Below, piece after piece: positions 11,155 through 19,642 of a DNA stretch of 48,851 nucleotides. The number at the start of each line of letters is the position of its first letter. Within the stretch, counting starts at the first letter, position 1. Origin of the DNA: Parabacteroides sp. OttesenSCG-928-G21 (GTDB lineage Bacteria > Bacteroidota > Bacteroidia > Bacteroidales > Tannerellaceae); the NCBI GenBank assembly GCA_030266465.1, contig JAJDIA010000004.1, forward strand, positions 1-48,851. Direction: 5' to 3'. Below the pieces are notes generated by a model. That model made no database searches. It saw only the letters and a list, made by a program, of their open reading frames with translations, and was not told the origin of the DNA. A program made the position numbers and the translations under genes.

Positions 11155-12804
11155 CTAAAGAAAAGAATCCCTTAGTCGTCCTATTTCTTTTACAGCTTTG
11201 GGAAAATCTTCTCTCAATCCTTTTGCTTTGTTTCTTATTTTTAAACGGTAATTATAAACGGTTTGTGGCGAATAATGTAAAAAACTGGCAATTTTTACAC
11301 TATCACTAATACCTAACTTTACTAATGCGTAAATACGCAATTCGGGGCTCAGTAATTCGCCTTCGCGTGGTAGAACTTTTTCACCATCAACTAAAAGCGA
11401 ATTAAACTCACTAACAAAATCAGGATATAAATGTAGGAAAATTGTATCAAAATTCCTATAAAATTCTTTTAATTCATCGCTGACAAATGAAGACGAATTG
11501 GTTAGGTTGAAGAGCTCTTTAGTTTGTCCGACTTGTAATTTTAAATTGACTTTTTTTCGGAAATCATCCAATTTTGTAATATACAGCGAACAGATATTAA
11601 ATACATACCCGATGTACTCTTCTTTTACCAGATTAGATTCCGATAATTCTTCATTTAAGCTATTCAGGTCGTCATTTACTTTTTTAAGTTCATTATTGAT
11701 TTGCTTTAAAGACTCTCGTGCTTTGGCTAAAGCTTTTAATTGTTCATATATATACAATAATGCTATAACCAAGACAATTGAAAGCACGGAGATAATAATT
11801 GAAAACCAAAGTAACTGATCCTTTTCCTGTGTGGTTTTCTGGTCGTATGCAGAGTTGATAATAGGGATTATCTTGGAGATTTCAAGCGTGCGGATACGCG
11901 CATTACACAGAAGGGCATCTTCCATAGAGCATTTGATATATTGATAGGCACGGTTGATATCTCCCTCTTCATAGAGAATATTTGCCAGGGATTGAAGCGA
12001 GAGGTACTCCCGGTTACCTGACCGTATATCGGATATAGCGGATATAGCCAGATACTTCTTTTCCTCTGTTTTATTTCCCATGTGTTCATAAATTTCGGAA
12101 AGTCGGTAAGAGGATAAGGCTATGTGATATTCGTTTTCCTGATAGTTCTGAAAAATGACAGAGGCGGTGTCCAATGCTTTTTTATATTCTCCCTTTTCTA
12201 TCAGTTGTGAACTATAAACCAGTCCGTATCCGATTTCTTCCGGACTTAATACGGATAAAATAGAATCTTTATAGTGGCATTCCAATGACTTATAATAGGT
12301 CTTGTCCTTTTCAGTTAAAGCATTGTCAGCCATTAAAATATAGAGGGAGTGATAAAGATGGTAGTAATAATTTTTTAATTCATAGTCAATTATCACACGG
12401 CTCTGTTTTTCTAATATGTCAAGAGCATCCCTATACATGCCATGCCCCATTAATATCTCCGCTTCGTTCATTTCCGCGATGCTTACATGTTTCGGGCTGT
12501 TAAGATCGTTAGCCAATTGTATTCGTTTGCCAACGATCGCTAAGGCTGAATCCAACTGGTATTTTTTAAATTCTTCAAATAGCTGTCCATAAAGGTGATA
12601 GATGGATTCTTTATCCGTATTGTGTTCTATTTGTATAATTAATTCGGTAATGTTTTTATTTTTTCTCTCGGAGAAAGTATGTTTTTCGGCTATCGTTTTG
12701 TCCAGAACAAGCAATAATGAATCCAGTTGCTTTTCAGAAGCGCCTCCTGAAAAAGTAATCAATAGGAGAAATAGAAAAAGCACAAGTCTGGATACTGTTT
12801 TCAT
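11155..12804 (-). CDS. TPR / transmembrane / C-terminal helix-turn-helix regulator (DUF6377-type, SusR-like position)
   Basis: Signal peptide, TPR-like helices, TM LLWFSIIISVLSIVLVIALLYI, coiled coil, then LSPELRIYALVKLGISDSVKIASFLHYSPQTVYNYRLKIRNKA HTH. Same strand, directly upstream of susC-like gene. Confidence 0.85.
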   Translation of the reverse strand: MKTVSRLVLFLFLLLITFSGGASEKQLDSLLLVLDKTIAEKHTFSERKNKNITELIIQIEHNTDKESIYHLYGQLFEEFKKYQLDSALAIVGKRIQLANDLNSPKHVSIAEMNEAEILMGHGMYRDALDILEKQSRVIIDYELKNYYYHLYHSLYILMADNALTEKDKTYYKSLECHYKDSILSVLSPEEIGYGLVYSSQLIEKGEYKKALDTASVIFQNYQENEYHIALSSYRLSEIYEHMGNKTEEKKYLAISAISDIRSGNREYLSLQSLANILYEEGDINRAYQYIKCSMEDALLCNARIRTLEISKIIPIINSAYDQKTTQEKDQLLWFSIIISVLSIVLVIALLYIYEQLKALAKARESLKQINNELKKVNDDLNSLNEELSESNLVKEEYIGYVFNICSLYITKLDDFRKKVNLKLQVGQTKELFNLTNSSSFVSDELKEFYRNFDTIFLHLYPDFVSEFNSLLVDGEKVLPREGELLSPELRIYALVKLGISDSVKIASFLHYSPQTVYNYRLKIRNKAKGLREDFPKAVKEIGRLRDSFL

Positions 12805-12836
12805 TCGTTTTCAATAAGGGTAAGAAAAAACGGAAA

Positions 12837-13946
12837 TCAGTCTTTCTTTCCGGAAAGATTATCCAGAAATAAATCCATCATTCTTTTAGCTGCAACAAAC
12901 GAACTTATTTCGTTGTTTAGCACCTGTTTTTCAGTTATAGGAAGCATCCTCTCAACAGCCGGATTATGATAAAAGCTGTCACGGAGGGCTTCATTAATGC
13001 TTTCATACATCCAATAACGCGACTGTTCGTTACGTTTATGGTAAAAATAGCCGTTCTTTTTTGTGAACGTGATAAATTCATCAATCATATCCCATATTTC
13101 AGTAATCCCTAAACCGTAATACCCGGAATAAGTTAAGACTTTGGGCGTCCAACCTGATTCCGCAAGAGGGAACAAATGCAACGCATTACGAAATTGAGCA
13201 GCGGCCAGATTCGCTTTTTCGATATTATCCCCATCAGCTTTGTTGATGATAATACCATCAGCCATTTCCATTATGCCTCGTTTGATACCTTGCAATTCAT
13301 CTCCCGTACCGGCCAATTGGATAAGCAGGAAGAAGTCGGACATAGAGTGTACGGCGGTTTCACTTTGACCGACACCGACTGTCTCTATGAAAATAGAATC
13401 AAAACCCGCAGCTTCGCAAAGAACAATCGTTTCACGCGTTTTACGTGCTACTCCTCCCAATGAACCTGCGGATGGTGAAGGTCGGATGAATGCATTTTTC
13501 TGCCGGGAGAGTTCTTCCATTCGGGTTTTATCGCCTAAGATACTCCCCTTCGTACGTTCACTGCTTGGGTCGATGGCGAGTACCGCCAGCTTACATCCTT
13601 TCTTGATCAGATGCATACCAAAGACATCGATAGATGTACTTTTCCCCGCGCCGGGAACACCGGTAATACCAATCCGCACCGAATTACCGGCATAGGGCAA
13701 ACATTTTTCAATAATTTCCTGTGCCAGTTGCTGATGTTCGTACAAGGAACTTTCAACAAGTGTAACAGCTTGACTTAATATCGTAATATCTCCTTTTAAT
13801 ATACCCTCCACATATTCGGAAGCTGTATATTGTTTGCGTTGAATACGTTTCTTTAAATAAGGATTTACGGTTGGAACGTCAGAAATTCCTTTGTTGACCT
13901 TGAGTCCTTTATACAATTCGTTATTTTCGGGATGTTCTATGCTCAT
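12837..13946 (-). CDS. meaB: Methylmalonyl-CoA mutase-associated GTPase MeaB (ArgK family)
   Basis: GITGVPGAGKSTSIDVFG, VLAIDPSSERTKGSILGDKTRM, FIETVGVGQSE. Confidence 0.95.
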   Translation of the reverse strand: MSIEHPENNELYKGLKVNKGISDVPTVNPYLKKRIQRKQYTASEYVEGILKGDITILSQAVTLVESSLYEHQQLAQEIIEKCLPYAGNSVRIGITGVPGAGKSTSIDVFGMHLIKKGCKLAVLAIDPSSERTKGSILGDKTRMEELSRQKNAFIRPSPSAGSLGGVARKTRETIVLCEAAGFDSIFIETVGVGQSETAVHSMSDFFLLIQLAGTGDELQGIKRGIMEMADGIIINKADGDNIEKANLAAAQFRNALHLFPLAESGWTPKVLTYSGYYGLGITEIWDMIDEFITFTKKNGYFYHKRNEQSRYWMYESINEALRDSFYHNPAVERMLPITEKQVLNNEISSFVAAKRMMDLFLDNLSGKKD

Positions 13947-13955
13947 ACCAAATCT

Positions 13956-15065
13956 CTATTTATAAGCTGTTACTTTGATTAAGCGAACCGGACCGTTCGG
14001 ATCATTACATACCACATTGACTAATGCCTCCATTTGGGCTTTTATATCTTTGGGTTGGATAGAAATTTTTATCGTAGTGGAGGCACCCGGTTTTAATTCC
14101 CGTCGACCACCGGAAATATCCAGTCGGTTGTCGTCACTGGTAATGCTATAGATCAACAGAGGAGATTTCCCTGTATTTTTAATGTCAAAGGTTATCGAAG
14201 CCTTTCCGCTTAAAAGAGGCAAGAAGCCACCTTTCTCTGCCACCTTTCCAAATGCCAGCAATGTATTTGATATTTCAGCGACAGGTGCTTGTGCTCTTTC
14301 AGAATTACTAAGTTTGCTGAAATTGTCAATTAGATTGGCGGCGATATGTATGCTTCCGATGATCTCTTTTGTCTCCCCGCCATTTAAGGTTATAGGAAGA
14401 TCTAAGGTCATTCGTCCTTTGTTCTTTGCATTTCTGCCATCCAGCATAACGGTTATTTCTCCGGTTTTCCCCGGCGCGATGGTTTTAGGATTTGCTTCAA
14501 CATGGATGTAATCAGGTGTTTTTCCCAACTGAATAGTTATAGGGACGTCTGATTCATTCATCACATTTATGCGCTCTCCTAATGTTTCAGTAGGTCGCAC
14601 CGAACTGAATAATACCGTTTTCGAAGTCATTTTTAAATCTCCGATCGTATAGGGGTAAACCAATTGTGGCTGCATGGATTTAGGGGTAACAGTCCCCCGG
14701 ATAGCCAATGTTACCGGACTTTTGTTGGCATTACTGTATACGGATATGGTTTTATGGAAAGGGCCCGGACGGCCTTGCGGATCAAAAACAACTTTTATTT
14801 CACCATCCCCACCTGCAGCGATAGGCTCTTTCGACCATTCCGGTTGCGCGCATCCGCAAGAAGCTGTGATACGGGTTATGACTAAAGGGGCTGTCCCTGT
14901 GTTTTTTAGGGTAAACACATGTGCAGCCGGTCCGTCTGCTTCGGCTATGGTTCCGAAATTATAGGTAAGTTCATTGACGCTTATTTCAGCATTATTTTGT
15001 GCCTGTATGGCCCAAACCGTTAATGCCGCAATCAAAGCGAGAACAATCCCTCTAATGTTGCGCAT
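13956..15065 (-). CDS. DUF1573 domain protein, secreted
   Basis: NELTYNFGTIAEADGPAAHVFTLKNTG...ITASCGCAQPEW; signal peptide. Confidence 0.88.
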   Translation of the reverse strand: MRNIRGIVLALIAALTVWAIQAQNNAEISVNELTYNFGTIAEADGPAAHVFTLKNTGTAPLVITRITASCGCAQPEWSKEPIAAGGDGEIKVVFDPQGRPGPFHKTISVYSNANKSPVTLAIRGTVTPKSMQPQLVYPYTIGDLKMTSKTVLFSSVRPTETLGERINVMNESDVPITIQLGKTPDYIHVEANPKTIAPGKTGEITVMLDGRNAKNKGRMTLDLPITLNGGETKEIIGSIHIAANLIDNFSKLSNSERAQAPVAEISNTLLAFGKVAEKGGFLPLLSGKASITFDIKNTGKSPLLIYSITSDDNRLDISGGRRELKPGASTTIKISIQPKDIKAQMEALVNVVCNDPNGPVRLIKVTAYK

Positions 15066-15100
15066 TTGTTTGCAGGTTAACTATCTATTTTCTATTTAGG

Positions 15101-15481
15101 TTAAATAACCTCTCCACGTATGGTGAGGATAAAACTTCCGGTTTTCCCATTGCTATATACCGCGATCGATTTTGTAAACGGACCCGGTCGGTATTTCGGA
15201 TCAAAAGTGATTTTTATAGTTCCCTTTTGTCCGGCAGCAATAGGTTCTTTTGGCCATTCAGGAGTTGTACAGCCACAGGAAGCGATCACGCGTGTAATCA
15301 CTAACGGCTGTCCACCATCATTCTTTATTTCAAACGTATGCGTAACATTTCCGTCTGCTTCTTTGATCTGGCCAAAATCATACGTTGCGTTGTCGGCTGC
15401 AATAACGGCATTCTGCTGAGCGAAGGCGATTCCTGCAGTCATAAAAATAGCCATGCAAATAAAAATAACCTTTTTCATCAT
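15101..15481 (-). CDS. DUF1573 domain protein, short paralog
   Basis: NATYDFGQIKEADGNVTHTFEIKNDG...IASCGCTTPEW. Start placed at MMKKVIFICMAIFMTAGIAFA behind an AGGAGA-type ribosome site, inside ORF 15101..15565. Confidence 0.85.
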   Translation of the reverse strand: MMKKVIFICMAIFMTAGIAFAQQNAVIAADNATYDFGQIKEADGNVTHTFEIKNDGGQPLVITRVIASCGCTTPEWPKEPIAAGQKGTIKITFDPKYRPGPFTKSIAVYSNGKTGSFILTIRGEVI

Positions 15482-16103
15482 TTTTCTCCTTAATCTATTC
15501 CGTTTTCGATATACAAACATACGTAAAAATCTGAGATTCTCGGCATATTTAATCCTATTTTGCAATTCTACTCTTACATTAATAATAACAAAATAAAGAA
15601 TCGATAAGTTTATATGTCTGGTTTAGTGCGAACTATAGTCTGGTTTGGTGGGCTGTCGGGAATTTTAAATACTTTAACCTCTCCTGTAATGTATTGCTTG
15701 AAAAGCGTAAATAGGATTGGGAGTAATTTTAGGTTATGTGCAAGTAGGAGAACAAAGAGATAAAAGTATTCATGTGTAATTTTATAGTACAATTTTTTGT
15801 ACAAGCCAAAAAGAGAGATTTATTTTTACAATAGTTGTTCTGAAGTGAAAATGAGCTGTCAGAAATAAATAATATCACGATTATTTATTGTTTAAATATG
15901 TATGATCTTAGTATGAGTATTCTGTAGGGAGATTAAGAGAGGGTAGAGTGCTACAGTTAATTTTATTTCGAAAATATTTTTTAGGATAAAAAATGAATAT
16001 CTATTATTAATAACAAAAAAATGACAAAAATATTTGGAAATAAAATATATGTATATTTACTTTATCTCGTTAATAATTTTTATTTATTTAAATCTTTTAT
16101 AGT

Positions 16104-16298
16104 ATGAAAAATCTGGAAAAAATTGTATTGAAAAGACAAGGATTTATTCTTAATGAAAATGAGATGCAAAAAATTTTAGGAGGAGGTTCTTATGCCTGTA
16201 GGTGTGGAATGAATGGTGAAGTTCAATATATAGATGCGAACTGCTGGGAGGCTGCAGTCTCTATAATACAACAACAATGCAGTGATGGTTGGTGTTAA
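16104..16298 (+). CDS. Double-glycine leader natural-product (RiPP-like) precursor peptide, Bacteroidales GG-leader type
   Basis: MKNLEKIVLKRQGFILNENEMQKILGGG leader followed by a 36-aa core with five Cys (SYACRCGMNGEVQYIDANCWEAAVSIIQQQCSDGWC). Confidence 0.82.
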   Translation: MKNLEKIVLKRQGFILNENEMQKILGGGSYACRCGMNGEVQYIDANCWEAAVSIIQQQCSDGWC

Positions 16299-16310
16299 TA
16301 GTTAATGTAA

Positions 16311-16361
16311 TTTATAAACCATTCACTCTTTATGTTTTTAAAAGAGTAAATGGTTTATAAA
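16311..16361. terminator. Long hairpin between precursor peptide and propeller lipoprotein (terminator, attenuator or 3'-stabiliser)
   Basis: TTTATAAACCATTCACTCTTT (16311-16331) pairs with AAAGAGTAAATGGTTTATAAA (16341-16361): 20/21 bp, 9-nt loop. Confidence 0.7.
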
Positions 16362-16377
16362 ATAAAAAAATCTAATC

Positions 16378-17448
16378 ATGAAAAATTGCTGGACTATTTC
16401 TTTTTTTGTTATACTATTTGCCTGTGGTGAGAAACCTTCTGAATTCTTAGTGCTTCCGGTTGATATATCTCAAAATTACCCCGTCTCTTTGTCGGAGATT
16501 ACTGAAGAATTAAAATCCATTGAATTGGAAATGACGGATGAAAGCCTGATAAGCTCGATTCATAGAGTATTAGATTGTGGAGATTATCTGCTAATATCGA
16601 ATGCATGGCCAATGAAAATAATGCTTTTTAATAAAGAAGGCAAATTTATCCATACGATAAGTTCACAGGGGCAAGGCCCCGGTGAATACTCATTCTTGCG
16701 GGAAATAGCCGCGGATCCGGAGAATAAACGCATATACATAGCTGCCGACATGAAATTGATGTGTTATGACTTTGATAACCGTTTTATAAAAGAGGTTTTG
16801 CTTCCGCGATCAATCGAATATATGGTCTATAATAATAATGAATTAATATATGTAATTACCTCCAGACAAGAAAATGAATCTGAAGGAGGGATTCACTATC
16901 AGGCTATGTTGTATAAAGCTGACAAGGACTTTCATATTAAAGATAGTATGGAGGTTAAAAATTTTTTGTTAGATAAAACGAATAATAGAACAACATCCAT
17001 AAACAGTTATCTCTCATGTACAGGAAAGAATACTTATATGTATTACCCTGTGGGTGCAAGAGAAACTTTTTTACGGGATACTTTATATAAATTTGGGAAT
17101 GACCATTTTATTCCAGATTTGAGATTGAAATTTAGTGATGAAGAAGTTTATAATGAAAATGGTGTAATGACGCGTTTTATATATACGATTTATCGTAGTT
17201 CGCGTTATGTCTTTGCCCGACACCGCACAAGAGAGAAGGGCCCTTTCTATTATTGGTATGATATGAAAACCGGTGAAGGATATAATATGGAAAAGGGATT
17301 TAGAGATGACATATATACTGGCGAAATCGTTCCTATTTATTCTTTTGCTCCAGATAGCGAAAAATTTTATTATTACTATACGAAAATAAACGATGTAGAT
17401 AAAGACGAGCCAAATCCTACACTTTATATTGGGGAATTGAAAAAATAG
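16378..17448 (+). CDS. 6-bladed beta-propeller lipoprotein
   Basis: Lipobox ILFACGEK; IELEMTDESLISSIHRVLDCGDYLLISN...LFNKEGKFIHTISSQGQGPGEY is typical of this Bacteroidales family. Confidence 0.85.
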   Translation: MKNCWTISFFVILFACGEKPSEFLVLPVDISQNYPVSLSEITEELKSIELEMTDESLISSIHRVLDCGDYLLISNAWPMKIMLFNKEGKFIHTISSQGQGPGEYSFLREIAADPENKRIYIAADMKLMCYDFDNRFIKEVLLPRSIEYMVYNNNELIYVITSRQENESEGGIHYQAMLYKADKDFHIKDSMEVKNFLLDKTNNRTTSINSYLSCTGKNTYMYYPVGARETFLRDTLYKFGNDHFIPDLRLKFSDEEVYNENGVMTRFIYTIYRSSRYVFARHRTREKGPFYYWYDMKTGEGYNMEKGFRDDIYTGEIVPIYSFAPDSEKFYYYYTKINDVDKDEPNPTLYIGELKK

Positions 17449-17495
17449 AAATTGTCTTATGAGTTGATGATGGAATCGTTTCTGTAAAAACGATA

Positions 17496-18680
17496 CTAGG
17501 TCAGCCTGTTTAAAAGCGTCATGTAGAAATTGATGGCCGTTTCCTGATGTCCGCTTTTTACGAAAACGGAATCCACCTGGCATCCCCGTGCGGCAAAAGA
17601 CGCATACGCCATTTGTGCGTTTATGAAAGGAACAACGGCATCTTCCGTTCCGTGGATCAGCGTGATAGGCGCTTTGGGTGTCCATTGGGTAAGCCGGTTC
17701 TCCTCTAAGGAACGATATAACTTCTGTACATCGGCGGAGGGTTCGGGAGAGAAAACGGATGGATGCAGGAAATTGCTGATCGTATTGCTGCCCAGTAATC
17801 GGTTGATTTGGCCTACTGTTTTGGTTTTATCGTACCACGTTTTGTAGTTGGATAGAAGCGGTTCAAGGAAAATACCCGACAGATCCAGTTGCAGGTTGTC
17901 GGCATAATCCAATCCTAAAATAGTCAATGGTATGGAAGCCGGATATTCCGTGTAATCCTTTTCTAAAAGCAAATCAAACATCTGTTGCGGTTCGTACGGT
18001 CCGCCGCCGGCATATATTGCTTGAATGGTAAAATCGTTCGGATATTTTTCTTCGGCCATTTTAGCAAAAGCTAAGGCTGCATATCCTCCTTGTGAATAGC
18101 CTACGGCATAGCATTTTTTATCGAGCGCTATTTCTTTTATTTCCATGTATTCGCGTGTGGCAAAAATCAGGTCAACGCTGACTTGAGCGGAACTTTCAGC
18201 ATGGATGTAAGGGTGGGGAAGATGGACCGTAGAACCAAAACCCAGGTAGTCCGGAGAAATGACTAAATAGCCATAGAGTGCAAGGGCTGACTCAAAAGTA
18301 GCTAATACGGAAGAGGGTGCTTCTGCATTGTCGGTAATGGTGAAATGTTCTGCGACAACAACACCCCGAATCACTTCTGATTCCGGATAGGCGATAATGC
18401 CTGACGCCTGCACCGGTGTGCCGTCCGGAGCTTTTGTCTTATACAGAATGCTTTCTATTTTGATATGGTTATTCGGTAGGAGAGCGATCAGGGGATTTTG
18501 AGCGTCAGCGCCCAACCGTTCCGCCAGGGATTTGTTATCTAAAGTAATGGATTGCTGAATTTCAACAAGATAGTCGGTTGGTTTTTCGGGAACAAAGATC
18601 GGAGAATCTTCTGTTGTACAGGAAAAAATCCCGCACAACAGAAGAAAAAAGAGTATAAATTTATGGTGTTGATTTACCAT
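17496..18680 (-). CDS. Alpha/beta hydrolase (secretory lipase-like) lipoprotein
   Basis: Lipobox GIFSC; nucleophile elbow AVGYSQGGYAA; late LIHGTEDAVVPF and SGHQE. Confidence 0.85.
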   Translation of the reverse strand: MVNQHHKFILFFLLLCGIFSCTTEDSPIFVPEKPTDYLVEIQQSITLDNKSLAERLGADAQNPLIALLPNNHIKIESILYKTKAPDGTPVQASGIIAYPESEVIRGVVVAEHFTITDNAEAPSSVLATFESALALYGYLVISPDYLGFGSTVHLPHPYIHAESSAQVSVDLIFATREYMEIKEIALDKKCYAVGYSQGGYAALAFAKMAEEKYPNDFTIQAIYAGGGPYEPQQMFDLLLEKDYTEYPASIPLTILGLDYADNLQLDLSGIFLEPLLSNYKTWYDKTKTVGQINRLLGSNTISNFLHPSVFSPEPSADVQKLYRSLEENRLTQWTPKAPITLIHGTEDAVVPFINAQMAYASFAARGCQVDSVFVKSGHQETAINFYMTLLNRLT

Positions 18681-19564
18681 TTGATATAAGGAGCATTAAC
18701 CAGGAAGTCGTAGTCATATTTCAAACATTCCAGCGGAGTCATGTTATAACGTTCCTGTTCCACATAATAGTCCTCTAATCCGGCGATGTCGGCCACGGCA
18801 AATAGCGCTTCAAAGTCTACAAGGCCTTTTCCGAATTCTGTACTGCCTTCTCCATCAAAGTTGGCATCTTTCAGGTGCCAATTGGAAAAGCGTCCCGGAT
18901 ATTTTTTGATATAATCATGACAGGCGAAACCTCCATAGACCATCTGGGCGGTATCTAATTGATAGGCAACCAGGTCTTTGTCGGTGTTTGTGAGCATTAC
19001 GTCATAAGGGATTTGTCCTTCGATGTCGTAAAACTCATCGACATGGTTATGAAAGGCAAATTTAAGTCCGCCGGCTTTCGCTAATTCTCCGCATTTGTTG
19101 AATTGGTCAGCCAGACGTTTTACATCAGATATGGTTTGAATCTGCCGACTTGGATAGCTGGCCTGGACAATCCATTTGCAGCCTAATTCGGCTGTGTCTT
19201 CCACATTCTTTTTCCAGGCATCCCATTGCGCCGTATTATCCTCTTCAGGATCTAACAAGCGTAAACCTGTATGTGAACCGGTCATTTTAGCTCCCAGGTC
19301 TGCCAGGAATTGTTTCATCTCTTTCGGCGTTTTACCAAAGAATTTTCCATCTCGGTAACCATAGGCTTCCAGGCGTTTGTAACCAATTTCAACAGCGGCT
19401 TTAATTGTGGCGTCGGCGTCTTTTTGAATATCCTCCCGCAAACTGTATAATTGCAGGCCAATGGCCTTTTCTTTTACAGAAGGGGAGCAAGCAAATCCGG
19501 CAGGCAATAAACTAAGCACAGTCAGTGCGGCTCCAGTTTTAAGGAAGTCTCTTCTTGTAGTCAT
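18674..19564 (-). CDS. TIM-barrel sugar phosphate isomerase/epimerase with Tat-type signal
   Basis: MTTRRDFLKTGAALTVLSLLPAGFAC; GLQLYSLREDIQKDADATIKAAVEIGYKRLEAYGY; overlaps next gene by 7 nt. Confidence 0.88.
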   Translation of the reverse strand: MTTRRDFLKTGAALTVLSLLPAGFACSPSVKEKAIGLQLYSLREDIQKDADATIKAAVEIGYKRLEAYGYRDGKFFGKTPKEMKQFLADLGAKMTGSHTGLRLLDPEEDNTAQWDAWKKNVEDTAELGCKWIVQASYPSRQIQTISDVKRLADQFNKCGELAKAGGLKFAFHNHVDEFYDIEGQIPYDVMLTNTDKDLVAYQLDTAQMVYGGFACHDYIKKYPGRFSNWHLKDANFDGEGSTEFGKGLVDFEALFAVADIAGLEDYYVEQERYNMTPLECLKYDYDFLVNAPYIKW

Positions 19565-19642
19565 ACGAATAGTTTTCTTTTAAGTTAACAGCGTTAAAGA
19601 TATAAATTAATTCATACTTTTGCAGCAAATTAAGGCAGAAGA

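Noticed and set aside
12837-13946. MeaB as part of a local methylmalonyl-CoA pathway cluster
   Set aside because: No mutase or epimerase in this window; nothing unusual can be concluded from its isolation.
15610-15804. 64-aa - strand ORF in the AT-rich intergenic upstream of the precursor peptide
   Set aside because: Low-complexity hydrophobic translation; the region is better read as regulatory or intergenic.
17083-17685. 200-aa - strand ORF overlapping the propeller lipoprotein and hydrolase genes
   Set aside because: Antisense to one supported CDS and out of frame with another; no signal or domain.
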